Assembly (NCBI GenBank): GCA_964550025.1
Contig: CAZJYI010000164.1
Span: forward strand, 1-23,177
Reading direction: 5' to 3'
DNA from: CAZJYI01 sp964550025
Lineage (GTDB): Bacteria > Verrucomicrobiota > Kiritimatiellia > UBA8416 > CAYOBW01
DNA: 23,177 bases
Positions within the stretch are counted from its first letter, which is position 1. Every line of letters begins with the position of its first letter. Made by a program: the position numbers and the translations under genes. The notes below the pieces were generated by a model. That model saw only the letters and a list, made by a program, of their open reading frames with translations, was not told where the DNA came from and searched no databases. Below, one piece after another: positions 1 through 6,781 of this stretch.

Positions 1-3000
1 CCGCGAGAATCAGCCTCGTGTTGCCGTCGATCAGGCCCACCTCGTTCTCGGCGCGAACACCAAAGTAGAAGACGCGGTCCTCGGGCAGCCCGGTAACCAC
101 GAATGCGTTCGTGTTCGGGACGGACGCGATGGGGGCGCTGCCGAAGACGTCGGTCACGACCTGGCCCAAAGGCGGGGGGATGTTCTGGTCGGCCGCACTC
201 CAGCCGCCGCCGGGCGTACGATAGACGTGGTATGTGATGGTCTGGGCCTCGTCGCCCGTGCGCGTCCACCCGGTCCGGACCGTCTGGTTCGACGTGCCAA
301 CGGCGTACTCGATACCGTCGAACGACGGAGGATCGATCGGCCCGGCCAGACCGTAGCACACGGTGTCCCAGATTCCGTTGCGGTTGTTCTCCAGGGCCAC
401 GACGGGGTAGCCCAGGGGATGCACGACCATGTCGAACAGATGGGAGGTGCCCGTGAGCTTGAGAACACCGTTGGTGCCCGAGCCGTCCACGCCGGTCCAG
501 ACGGAACCGTCCAGCTTCTTGACGTAGACCTGGTTCTCGAATTCGGTTGCGTCGGGATCCTCGGACTGCCACGCCACCCACACCTTGCCGTTGCGGTCCA
601 CGCCAACCTGCGGATTGTAGCCGGAGTGTTCCGTGCCGCTCACGCCCGGGTATTCCTTCGCGCCGCCGACGCTGGTCCAGCCCCCGCCCGTGCCGGAAAC
701 AACCCGCGCACTCACGCGGAGCTGGTCCGGGTCCCGCACGTCCGGAAACTCCGAATAGGTTACGTAGACCGTCGAGCCGTTCATGGCCAGCTTGGGCGGA
801 CCGTTTTCAGACACCAATGTGCCGATATCGGAGCCCATTCTGATCCATTGGCTGCCCGTCCAGCGGTAGACCCGTATCGGAATCGCGCCCCCATCGGCGT
901 ACACGCGGTACGCCACCACGGGGTAGCCGCTGCTGTCCATGACCATGTCGAGGTCAACCCCGTACTCGCCTTCCCGGACGATGCCGCCGTTCGAACCGAC
1001 GGCCACCCAGTCCGTTCCGTTCCACTTCTTGCAGACGACCTCTTTGTGGAGCTCGAAGTTGTTCCCCACGGTCTGAAGGCGTTCCTGGAAATAGCACACC
1101 AGCGGCTGGCCGTCCCAGGCCAGGCCGACCTGCGGGTCGGTCGCGTCGCGTTCGATGCCCGGATCGCAGATGCCCAGGTTCTTGTAGGAATTGCCCAGCT
1201 CAAGCCAGTCTTCGCCGTTCCAGTACCGCAGGTAGATGCACTCCGGGTACTCGGTGTTGAAACTGCTGAATCCCCACGCCGCGTACACGTTGCCGTTCAC
1301 CGGATTCACGACGACCGACGGATCGGAACAGGTCGCGTTGATGGCCTGGCCGTTGATGAGCTCCGCGTCCTGGCGCCGGTCCGAGGGGGAGATGTAGCCG
1401 AACCACTTGGACCGGAGGCGGCGCCAGGTGTCGTACTCGCCCGATTGGCCAAAGGCACCTACCCACCGGCGGACACCGACGTAGCCGGAGTCGCCCGGGG
1501 CGCCCGAGCCGCTGGCCAGTGTCCCCAGAACCGGGTATCCGTCGCCATCCAGCGCCAGGGCCGGCGAGAAACCGGCGTTGTCCCCCAGCGTGCTGCCCCC
1601 GTGTGAGATCACGAGCGCCCACTCCTGGGCGATGGCGGGAACGGTGCCGAACGAGGCCCCGAACACCTCGATCTCGTAGTTGCCGGGCTTCGGGTTGCGG
1701 ATGAAGACGGTCTCGACGTTGTTGAACGGATCGCCGAAAGCCGGGTTCCACTGGCCGAGCTGGAAGTTCGCCGTGCCCCAGATCGTGCGCGCGAAAACGT
1801 TGCCCTGGTAGACGAAACCGTCCGGACCGCGCACAACCAGGTCGAGGTTGTTGACCAGTATCTGCCCGCTGACCGGATCGCCGGGCAGGTCGGTGTAGGC
1901 CATGACAATCTTCAGGTCGCCCTGGTCCTCACCCGTAACCGCATAGATCTTACTCACGGTTTCGCCGACTTCACCAACGGCGTCCTCCTCGTCGGAAATG
2001 ACGATCGTATCCGTGCCGTGGATACCGGGCCCCTTGACCGTCCGGTACAGATCGATCATCCCCCAGCCCTCGTAGTCCGCGGTGGGACCGTAGGGCGACT
2101 GTTCGTAATAAACCGTGTCCAGCGACTGCGCGCCGCAGATGAGCATCGCCTTCATGGCCGCCGGGCTCGGGGCCTTTTCAAACCTGTTGGTGTACCACTG
2201 GTACAGTAGCGCGCCGCAACCCGTCGTCAGCGGCGTCGCCATGGAGGTCCCGACGAAGAACGCGTACTTGTCGCCGGAATCAATGTTGTCGTGGGCAAAG
2301 TCCCAACCCCAGCCGTCGCTGGGCGTGTCGACGATGTCGGGGTTCGTCTCGCTCGACTGGATGGAGAGGATGTAGGAACCGGGGGCCATCACGTCCGGCT
2401 TGATGCGCTGGTCCGGGGTCGGCCCGCGGGAACTGTAGCTGGCGACCTGCCAGTCGCTGTCGGTCCTCGGCTCGCTGACCACCGGGTAGTTGCGGGCCGT
2501 GCGCCGGTGCTCGACTGAACCGACGGCAATGACGTTCTTGGCGTTGGCGGGCATTCCGATCGAGGGAATGATGCCGCCCTTCCCGTTGTCCGCGCCGGAA
2601 CCCGCATTGCCGGCGGCAAAGAAGCAGGTATACTGCTGTTCACCATCCGTATCGGGGTCGGCATCCCGCACAAGGGCGTCCCACTCGGCCGACGGCGTCT
2701 CGTACCACGGCCAATTCGCGCCCCAGCTATTGTTGCTGATGCGCGCGCCCTGCCTGTATGAGATCTGTGCCTGTTCGAGATACGAGAACGAGTTGAAGTC
2801 CTCGATCATGACGAGCTTCGCCTTGGGCGCCATGCCGGCGAACTGGTACTCGTCGTAGGGCAACGCCCCGGAGCCGGGAGAGCTGATTACCGTGGACGAG
2901 AGAGCGCCGTTGCCCAGCACGCTGCCGGCCACGTGCGATCCGTGTCCGCCCCGGTCGCCGGGGATCCCGTCGGACGTGGGAGACGGGCGATAGTCGTAGT

Positions 3001-4177
3001 ACACGATGCGCGTATTCAGGTTCGTGCTCGTCGGCAACGTCGGATCGATGGCATAGCCCCGGTGCGTGAAGTCCACGCCCGTATCCGTCACACCCACGGT
3101 CACGCCCTCTCCGTCGAGCCCCGGCACGGCTATCTTGATGGTCCGCGCCCGCAGGACCTTCTCGGCGAGGTCGTTCATCGCCTTCAACTCCTTCACCCCC
3201 TCGACCCAGCGCACGGAATCGAGCAGAACGATCTCATCGAGGATGTCGGGAGCACAGCGAATGTGGGCGATCTCCATGCCGCCGCCGCCACGCTTCAGCT
3301 CGACGACCGCCCCCAGGCCGGCGATGCCCTCGATGCCCTCACCGTCGAAAAGGAGAGCCCGATACTGTCCCCTGGCGGCGTGCTGCGCCAGCTCCTCGTC
3401 ACCGCCAAGCAGGTATGCCTGGACGTCGGCGCTCATCTTGAAATACGCGTGATAGGGCTCGACGTGCACCACGTCGTCAAGTTGCTCGACCTTGTCCATG
3501 ACGCTGGGCGGGGCGGTCAGGACGTAGGCGAAATTGGGCACGTAGTGCTCAATCGCCACGCCGGTCTCAACCAGGCGCTGCTTGTCGGCTTCTTTCAGCG
3601 GCTTGTCGAACTTGACGATGAAGCGTTGCGTATCTTCCGCGGCCTGGAAACCGGCGGGGACCGGGATGGTCTCCCCTTCCTTGAGGGCCGTCACGTCGAT
3701 AACGGCATTGCGCAGGAGTAGGAAATTGCCGTCCGAACCGATCGAGCGTAGCGAGCGGCCCGTGTTGCTGACGATGCCGTAGCGCTTGCGGAACGACTTT
3801 TCCTGTTCCGTCAGCGGCTTCTGCATCATCTCCGCAAGCGTGCGCTCGTTGGCCTTCGCCGTGCGGTCCTTCCTGCGCTCGGTCCTTGCCTTTTCCTCGG
3901 CCTTCTCCCGTTCCTTGAACGCAAACGTCGGCTCATACGCGGGTGCATCGGCAACGACAACCGGGACTTCGCTGGTGTCGGGCTGCGCAGCACGCACCGG
4001 TTCCGGGACGGCTTGCTGTACTTCGGCGACGGCCTCCGCCACCTCATCCGGCCCGGGCGCTACCGTCACCTTTTCCGGCGCCCGCCCCCGCCAACGGACG
4101 AGCGCTCCGACGCCCAAAACAACGGCCAGGATCAGCAATCCTATATATTTTCTCTTTGTAAACCGTGCTGTCTGCAT
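1..4177 (-). CDS. Large exported subtilisin-like (S8) serine protease with beta-propeller-like and FN3-like C-terminal regions, partial
   Basis: The frame is open from ATG at 4177 to the left edge, giving at least 1392 residues with the C-terminus missing. AAGGGTG lies just upstream of the ATG. Residues 8-28 form a basic then hydrophobic signal or anchor helix. A charged linker follows, then a prodomain of about 120-340 with two inhibitor-like stretches. The catalytic domain (about 355-690) shows the full S8 set: Asp365 in VTDTGVD, His412 in GGHGSHVAG, oxyanion Asn524 in AAGNAGS and Ser645 in GTSMATP. Residues about 718-863 resemble the C-terminal beta-barrel of KP-43-type subtilases (NNLDLVV, GPDG, YQGNVF). 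Residues about 865-1273 contain recurring GYPVV- and VWVAWQ-type strands, suggesting a beta-propeller. From about 1276 an FN3-like region begins. It is probably a secreted or surface protease; its substrate is unknown. The small coiled-coil gene 82 bp upstream may be co-transcribed. Confidence 0.93.
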   Translation of the reverse strand, partial: MQTARFTKRKYIGLLILAVVLGVGALVRWRGRAPEKVTVAPGPDEVAEAVAEVQQAVPEPVRAAQPDTSEVPVVVADAPAYEPTFAFKEREKAEEKARTERRKDRTAKANERTLAEMMQKPLTEQEKSFRKRYGIVSNTGRSLRSIGSDGNFLLLRNAVIDVTALKEGETIPVPAGFQAAEDTQRFIVKFDKPLKEADKQRLVETGVAIEHYVPNFAYVLTAPPSVMDKVEQLDDVVHVEPYHAYFKMSADVQAYLLGGDEELAQHAARGQYRALLFDGEGIEGIAGLGAVVELKRGGGGMEIAHIRCAPDILDEIVLLDSVRWVEGVKELKAMNDLAEKVLRARTIKIAVPGLDGEGVTVGVTDTGVDFTHRGYAIDPTLPTSTNLNTRIVYYDYRPSPTSDGIPGDRGGHGSHVAGSVLGNGALSSTVISSPGSGALPYDEYQFAGMAPKAKLVMIEDFNSFSYLEQAQISYRQGARISNNSWGANWPWYETPSAEWDALVRDADPDTDGEQQYTCFFAAGNAGSGADNGKGGIIPSIGMPANAKNVIAVGSVEHRRTARNYPVVSEPRTDSDWQVASYSSRGPTPDQRIKPDVMAPGSYILSIQSSETNPDIVDTPSDGWGWDFAHDNIDSGDKYAFFVGTSMATPLTTGCGALLYQWYTNRFEKAPSPAAMKAMLICGAQSLDTVYYEQSPYGPTADYEGWGMIDLYRTVKGPGIHGTDTIVISDEEDAVGEVGETVSKIYAVTGEDQGDLKIVMAYTDLPGDPVSGQILVNNLDLVVRGPDGFVYQGNVFARTIWGTANFQLGQWNPAFGDPFNNVETVFIRNPKPGNYEIEVFGASFGTVPAIAQEWALVISHGGSTLGDNAGFSPALALDGDGYPVLGTLASGSGAPGDSGYVGVRRWVGAFGQSGEYDTWRRLRSKWFGYISPSDRRQDAELINGQAINATCSDPSVVVNPVNGNVYAAWGFSSFNTEYPECIYLRYWNGEDWLELGNSYKNLGICDPGIERDATDPQVGLAWDGQPLVCYFQERLQTVGNNFELHKEVVCKKWNGTDWVAVGSNGGIVREGEYGVDLDMVMDSSGYPVVAYRVYADGGAIPIRVYRWTGSQWIRMGSDIGTLVSENGPPKLAMNGSTVYVTYSEFPDVRDPDQLRVSARVVSGTGGGWTSVGGAKEYPGVSGTEHSGYNPQVGVDRNGKVWVAWQSEDPDATEFENQVYVKKLDGSVWTGVDGSGTNGVLKLTGTSHLFDMVVHPLGYPVVALENNRNGIWDTVCYGLAGPIDPPSFDGIEYAVGTSNQTVRTGWTRTGDEAQTITYHVYRTPGGGWSAADQNIPPPLGQVVTDVFGSAPIASVPNTNAFVVTGLPEDRVFYFGVRAENEVGLIDGNTRLILA

Positions 4178-4259
4178 TTCATCACCCTTTGTATTGGTGT
4201 ACTCTCGACTATATATTTCACCAAAAGCAATCGCGGCGCACCGATCTCCGGTACGGCAT

Positions 4260-4697
4260 TCAGCGCTTGATGCCCTGCTTTGCCCGCAACTTGTCGAGCA
4301 GCGAGCGCTCCTTCTCCCTCAAAGCCTTCAATCGCAAATAGGCCGCTTCGTACTTGCGCGTCAACTCCCGCATCTCGGGGTACTTGGCAATCTCGCCGTT
4401 CAGTCTGCGGCGCTTGTCGGAAATCACCTTCTCGAGCTTGAGGATCTCCTGGTAGAGAACAGCAACCGGTTCATTCGTGAAGCACACGTCGTGCTTGAAT
4501 CGTACCATATCCTGGTTGGCCACTTTGAGTGCGTCCTTGGCGCCGTCCAGCGCCGCGCGCACGGCCTTGAGCTGAACCAGAGGATCCTGCGAAACCTCCG
4601 CCTCTTTCTCATCAGCCCGGCAGTCGGGGCACACCACCCCCGTCAGCACGACACAGCACAGAACCGCACCGGCCAGATTCTGACACAATCCACCCAT
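4260..4697 (-). CDS. Small exported coiled-coil protein of unknown function
   Basis: This is a 145-residue protein from ATG at 4697. A TTG at 4718 would add seven residues, but the likely promoter (-10 at 4730-4735) puts transcription start near 4723, leaving almost no leader for the TTG, so the ATG is preferred. The ribosome site is weak (GAAG). Residues 1-28 look like a signal peptide (LAGAVLCCVVLTGVVC); three cysteines near the cleavage region do not make a standard lipobox. The remainder is highly charged and predicted helical, with heptad-like spacing (LVQLKAVRAAL, ILKLEKVISDKRRRL, LRLKALREKERSLLDKL), so a periplasmic coiled coil is likely. I do not recognise a family. It lies directly upstream of the large protease on the same strand, so a shared transcript and a partner role are possible but unproven. 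Confidence 0.75.
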   Translation of the reverse strand: MGGLCQNLAGAVLCCVVLTGVVCPDCRADEKEAEVSQDPLVQLKAVRAALDGAKDALKVANQDMVRFKHDVCFTNEPVAVLYQEILKLEKVISDKRRRLNGEIAKYPEMRELTRKYEAAYLRLKALREKERSLLDKLRAKQGIKR

Positions 4698-4729
4698 ATT
4701 CTTCAAACAGACCCCCAACTATCCTTCGT

Positions 4730-4759
4730 ATTGTAAGCGACGGCTTGCCGACATGACAA
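4730..4759 (-). promoter_or_regulatory. Sigma70-like promoter for the coiled-coil/protease genes
   Basis: On the minus strand TTGTCA (4759-4754) and TACAAT (4735-4730) are separated by 18 bp, close to the sigma70 consensus. A short inverted repeat, TTGCCG / CGGCAA, overlaps the -35 region and could bind a regulator. The predicted start near 4723 gives a leader of about 26 nt to the ATG at 4697. Confidence 0.55.
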
Positions 4760-4801
4760 GCGGCAAAAACCGGAGCCCCATCGTTTTTTTGAAAAGAACT
4801 G

Positions 4802-4829
4802 TTGACGCCTCGGCAGATTCGCGTACATT
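4802..4829 (+). promoter_or_regulatory. Sigma70-like promoter for the tRNA-Gly/tRNA-Lys unit
   Basis: TTGACG (4802-4807) and TACATT (4824-4829) are separated by 16 bp. The expected start near 4836 lies about 16 nt before the mature tRNA-Gly 5' end. It is divergent from the minus-strand promoter at 4730-4759. Confidence 0.6.
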
Positions 4830-4851
4830 AACGCCCTGTTTCCTTGAGGGA

Positions 4852-4926
4852 GCGAGAGTAGCTCAGTGGTAGAGCTCCACCTTGCCAAGGTGGCTGTCGA
4901 GGGTTCGAATCCCTTCTCTCGCTCCA
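4852..4926 (+). tRNA. tRNA-Gly(GCC)
   Basis: A complete cloverleaf can be drawn. The acceptor stem is GCGAGAG / CTCTCGC, the anticodon stem CCACC / GGTGG encloses TTGCCAA with anticodon GCC at 4884-4886, and the T arm is GAGGGTTCGAATCCCTT. The discriminator base is T and the terminal CCA is encoded (4924-4926). Confidence 0.97.
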
Positions 4927-4928
4927 TT

Positions 4929-4950
4929 TTCTCCCTATTCTTGGGGAGAA
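4929..4950 (+). other. Short hairpin in the spacer between the two tRNAs
   Basis: TTCTCCC (4929-4935) pairs with GGGAGAA (4944-4950) around an 8-nt loop. It lies in the 31-bp spacer between tRNA-Gly and tRNA-Lys and may mark a processing site. No T tract follows, so it is unlikely to be a terminator. Confidence 0.4.
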
Positions 4951-4957
4951 CGCCCGT

Positions 4958-5033
<76 letters not shown>

Positions 5034-5106
5034 GCCTTCGCTCGGATCCGCCGCAGGCGGAAGAGCGAAGGCTGCCCGCCGTAGCCTTGGCGTAGGCGGG
5101 CCAACC
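5034..5106 (+). repeat. tRNA-abutting hairpin module, copy 1
   Basis: The module starts at the base after the CCA of tRNA-Lys. Hairpin 1 has a perfect 10-bp stem, GCCTTCGCTC (5034-5043) with GAGCGAAGGC (5063-5072), and an inner stem TCCGCC / GGCGGA. Hairpin 2 pairs GCCCGCC (5074-5080) with GGCGGGC (5095-5101) around a GCCTTGGC core. The module ends in CCAACC at about 5106. A related module in the same relation to its tRNA follows tRNA-Leu at 18349-18444. It could be a 3' trailer, a terminator-like structure or a mobile repeat. Confidence 0.85.
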
Positions 5107-5154
5107 ACGTTTCTCCACTAGAATCCGAGCTACGGCCGACAAGCCCGCTATCTC

Positions 5155-5191
5155 TCGCTCGGAGCCGCCGCAGGCGGAAGAGCGAAGGCTG
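5155..5191 (+). repeat. Partial copy of the tRNA-abutting hairpin
   Basis: TCGCTCGGAGCCGCC-GCA-GGCGGAAGAGCGAAGGC repeats hairpin 1 of the module at 5034, but the left arm is cut short (CTCTCGCTC rather than GCCTTCGCTC). The following GCTGCGCGCC resembles the GCTGCCCGCC of the intact copy. Confidence 0.7.
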
Positions 5192-5710
5192 CGCGCCGGC
5201 TCTGAACCGCCCGGCTCGCAAAGCTGTCGCCCTGGCTCTTTTTCCAGCTCCCCGCATCAGACCCGGAGTCCTTTCCCGCGCTCAGCGACCCGCACGACTA
5301 CAATCGCCGCCACACGCTCGTTGCAGCGCGACCATCCGTCCTACGGCCCAGCTATCCGCGGAAGCCCCGGCGTCCGGAAGAAAACCGGACGGCAACCGCC
5401 TAGTGTATATATTGGACGCCTCCCGCGAGGATTTTGTTCCCGCTTTTCTTTCCTTTTCCGACTCTCTACCCAGATTGGGGAAGAAGCACGGCGTGACTAC
5501 CCTCCGGACCTTTTCGAACGGGGTCATGGCAGGTGTGGAATACCCGAATTCCCTCTTGACCGGACCCGCGCGCCCTGCAAGTATACAAGAAATGTATAAG
5601 CATTCGCGGGCAGATTCCTTGCCGGTTCGCGGTGGCAGATCGTGAAGAGAGAAGGCGCCGACAGGTCAACGTCGGTGGAATCCGTCGGCGGATGAACACT
5701 GAGGACTGCG
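5192..5710. other. Intergenic stretch without a convincing gene
   Basis: Open frames here are short, overlap one another on both strands and show no family motif, so none is called. The stretch contains a 7-bp hairpin, CGTCCGG / CCGGACG with loop AAGAAAA (5371-5391) and no T tract, a pyrimidine-rich run near 5445-5462, and the possible promoter listed at 5556. The last 70 bp form the leader of the HAD gene. Confidence 0.5.
5556..5584 (+). promoter_or_regulatory. Possible promoter of the HAD/glycan locus
   Basis: TTGACC (5556-5561) is followed after 17 bp by AAGTAT (5579-5584), or after 20 bp by TATACA. Neither match is strong. It lies about 130 bp upstream of the first gene of the locus, and a palindromic GTATAC overlaps the -10 area. 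Confidence 0.3.
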
Positions 5711-6700
5711 ATGGGCAACAAAACAGCGATACCGAATCTGGGGGAAATCGGCGCAGACGATGGATTTGTGCCACTGGCGCGTACGTCTGACGGCGCGTTT
5801 GAGGTGGGTGTTGCAGGTGTTGAATCCGTGACCGCCACGGGCGACGGCAAGGTCGAGTTTGTGTCGTTTGGCGACCATTCGCTGGCCTACGTGAGATCCG
5901 CCATGGGCTATCCCGCCTACTACCCACTGCGTCCGGTCAGGATGCAGAAGCCGATCAAAGCCGTCCTGATGGACCTCGACGGCACGAGCGTGCGTAGCGA
6001 GGAGTTCTGGATTTGGATCATCCAGATGTCCGCCGCAAGCCTGCTGGGCGATCCGGGTTTTGAGCTCGAGGAGGCGGATCTGCCGTTCGTTTCCGGGCAT
6101 AGCGTTTCCGAGCATCTCCAGCACTGCATCAAGAAGTACTGTCCGGAAAAGACGGTTGAAGAGGCCCGCGGGTACTACTTCGAGCACACCCGCCGCGAGA
6201 TGAAGGAGATCATGGAAGGGCGCGGCAGGGAAGGCGCGTTTGTCCCCTCCCCCGGCCTGAAGGAGTTCCTCTACGAGTTGAAGGACATGGGGACCAAGAT
6301 CGGGCTGGTGACCTCCGGCCTGTACGAAAAAGCCTGGCCTGAAATCCTGTCGGCGTTCCGGACGCTCGACATGGGTGATCCGAGGGACTTCTACGACGCC
6401 ATCATCACGGCCGGCTTCCCGATGCAAAAGGGCGTGGACGCCGGCACCCTGGGCGAGCTATCGCCCAAGCCGCATCCCTGGCTCTACGCCGAGGTGGCTC
6501 GCGTCGGGCTGGGCCTGCCGTTCGAAGACCGCCACCACGTCATCGGCATCGAGGACAGCGGAGCGGGCGTGTGTTCCATCCGCCTGGCCGGTTTCTCCGT
6601 GGTCGGCTTCGCCGGCGGCAACATCGACGAGAGTGGAACGCGGGGGCTCTGCGACCACTATTGCGAGACGTTTGAGGAGGTACTTGGGGTGATACGGTGA
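5711..6700 (+). CDS. HAD-superfamily phosphatase (beta-phosphoglucomutase-like) with an N-terminal extension
   Basis: This 329-residue protein carries the four HAD motifs: DLDGT with Asp88 (nucleophile) and Asp90, LVTSG (motif II), a Lys in the KPHP segment (motif III) and GIEDS (motif IV). The helical insert between motifs I and II fits a C1 cap as in beta-phosphoglucomutase and sugar-phosphate phosphatases. GAGGA precedes the ATG at 5711. An internal Met78 directly precedes the HAD core, but the upstream RBS and continuous codon use favour the longer form, leaving about 77 extra residues of unknown role. It is the first gene of the locus, 81 bp before the GH38-like gene, so a role in sugar-phosphate dephosphorylation or isomerisation inside the cell is likely. 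The exact substrate cannot be read from sequence. Confidence 0.88.
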   Translation: MGNKTAIPNLGEIGADDGFVPLARTSDGAFEVGVAGVESVTATGDGKVEFVSFGDHSLAYVRSAMGYPAYYPLRPVRMQKPIKAVLMDLDGTSVRSEEFWIWIIQMSAASLLGDPGFELEEADLPFVSGHSVSEHLQHCIKKYCPEKTVEEARGYYFEHTRREMKEIMEGRGREGAFVPSPGLKEFLYELKDMGTKIGLVTSGLYEKAWPEILSAFRTLDMGDPRDFYDAIITAGFPMQKGVDAGTLGELSPKPHPWLYAEVARVGLGLPFEDRHHVIGIEDSGAGVCSIRLAGFSVVGFAGGNIDESGTRGLCDHYCETFEEVLGVIR

Positions 6701-6710
6701 GGTCCCAGCC

Positions 6711-6736
6711 GATCGACGGAATCGATTCCATCGATC
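6711..6736. promoter_or_regulatory. 26-bp near-perfect palindrome, candidate operator
   Basis: The core GGAATCGATTCC is flanked by C/A (the only mismatch) and then by GATCGA / TCGATC arms. A centre on CG within an even palindrome resembles LacI-type operators, and the locus ends in a GntR-type regulator, whose family also binds palindromes. It lies just after the HAD stop codon and about 45 bp before the GH38-like gene, so it could also fold in mRNA. Confidence 0.45.
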
Positions 6737-6743
6737 CCCCTCC

Positions 6744-6764
6744 CCGACACCCGACACGCGACAC
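6744..6764 (+). repeat. Short 7-bp tandem repeat in the GH38-like gene leader
   Basis: Three near-identical 7-bp units (CCGACAC, CCGACAC, GCGACAC) occur in a row just before the ribosome site GAGAGGAAG. They resemble the other short-period intergenic repeats in this window. Confidence 0.6.
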
Positions 6765-6781
6765 TTTGAGAGGAAGTCAAC

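Noticed and set aside
227..1606. Plus-strand open frame of 459 codons, and similar ones at 2933-3721
   Set aside because: They lie opposite the S8 protease, whose catalytic residues are all in one continuous minus-strand frame.
4141..4218. Two CTATATATTT copies upstream of and inside the protease start region as promoter elements
   Set aside because: A TATAGT -10 can be read, but no acceptable -35 lies at 15-19 bp.
5403..5645. Open frame of 80 codons between tRNA-Lys and the HAD gene
   Set aside because: It has no convincing ribosome site or family likeness, and it overlaps other equally weak frames on both strands.
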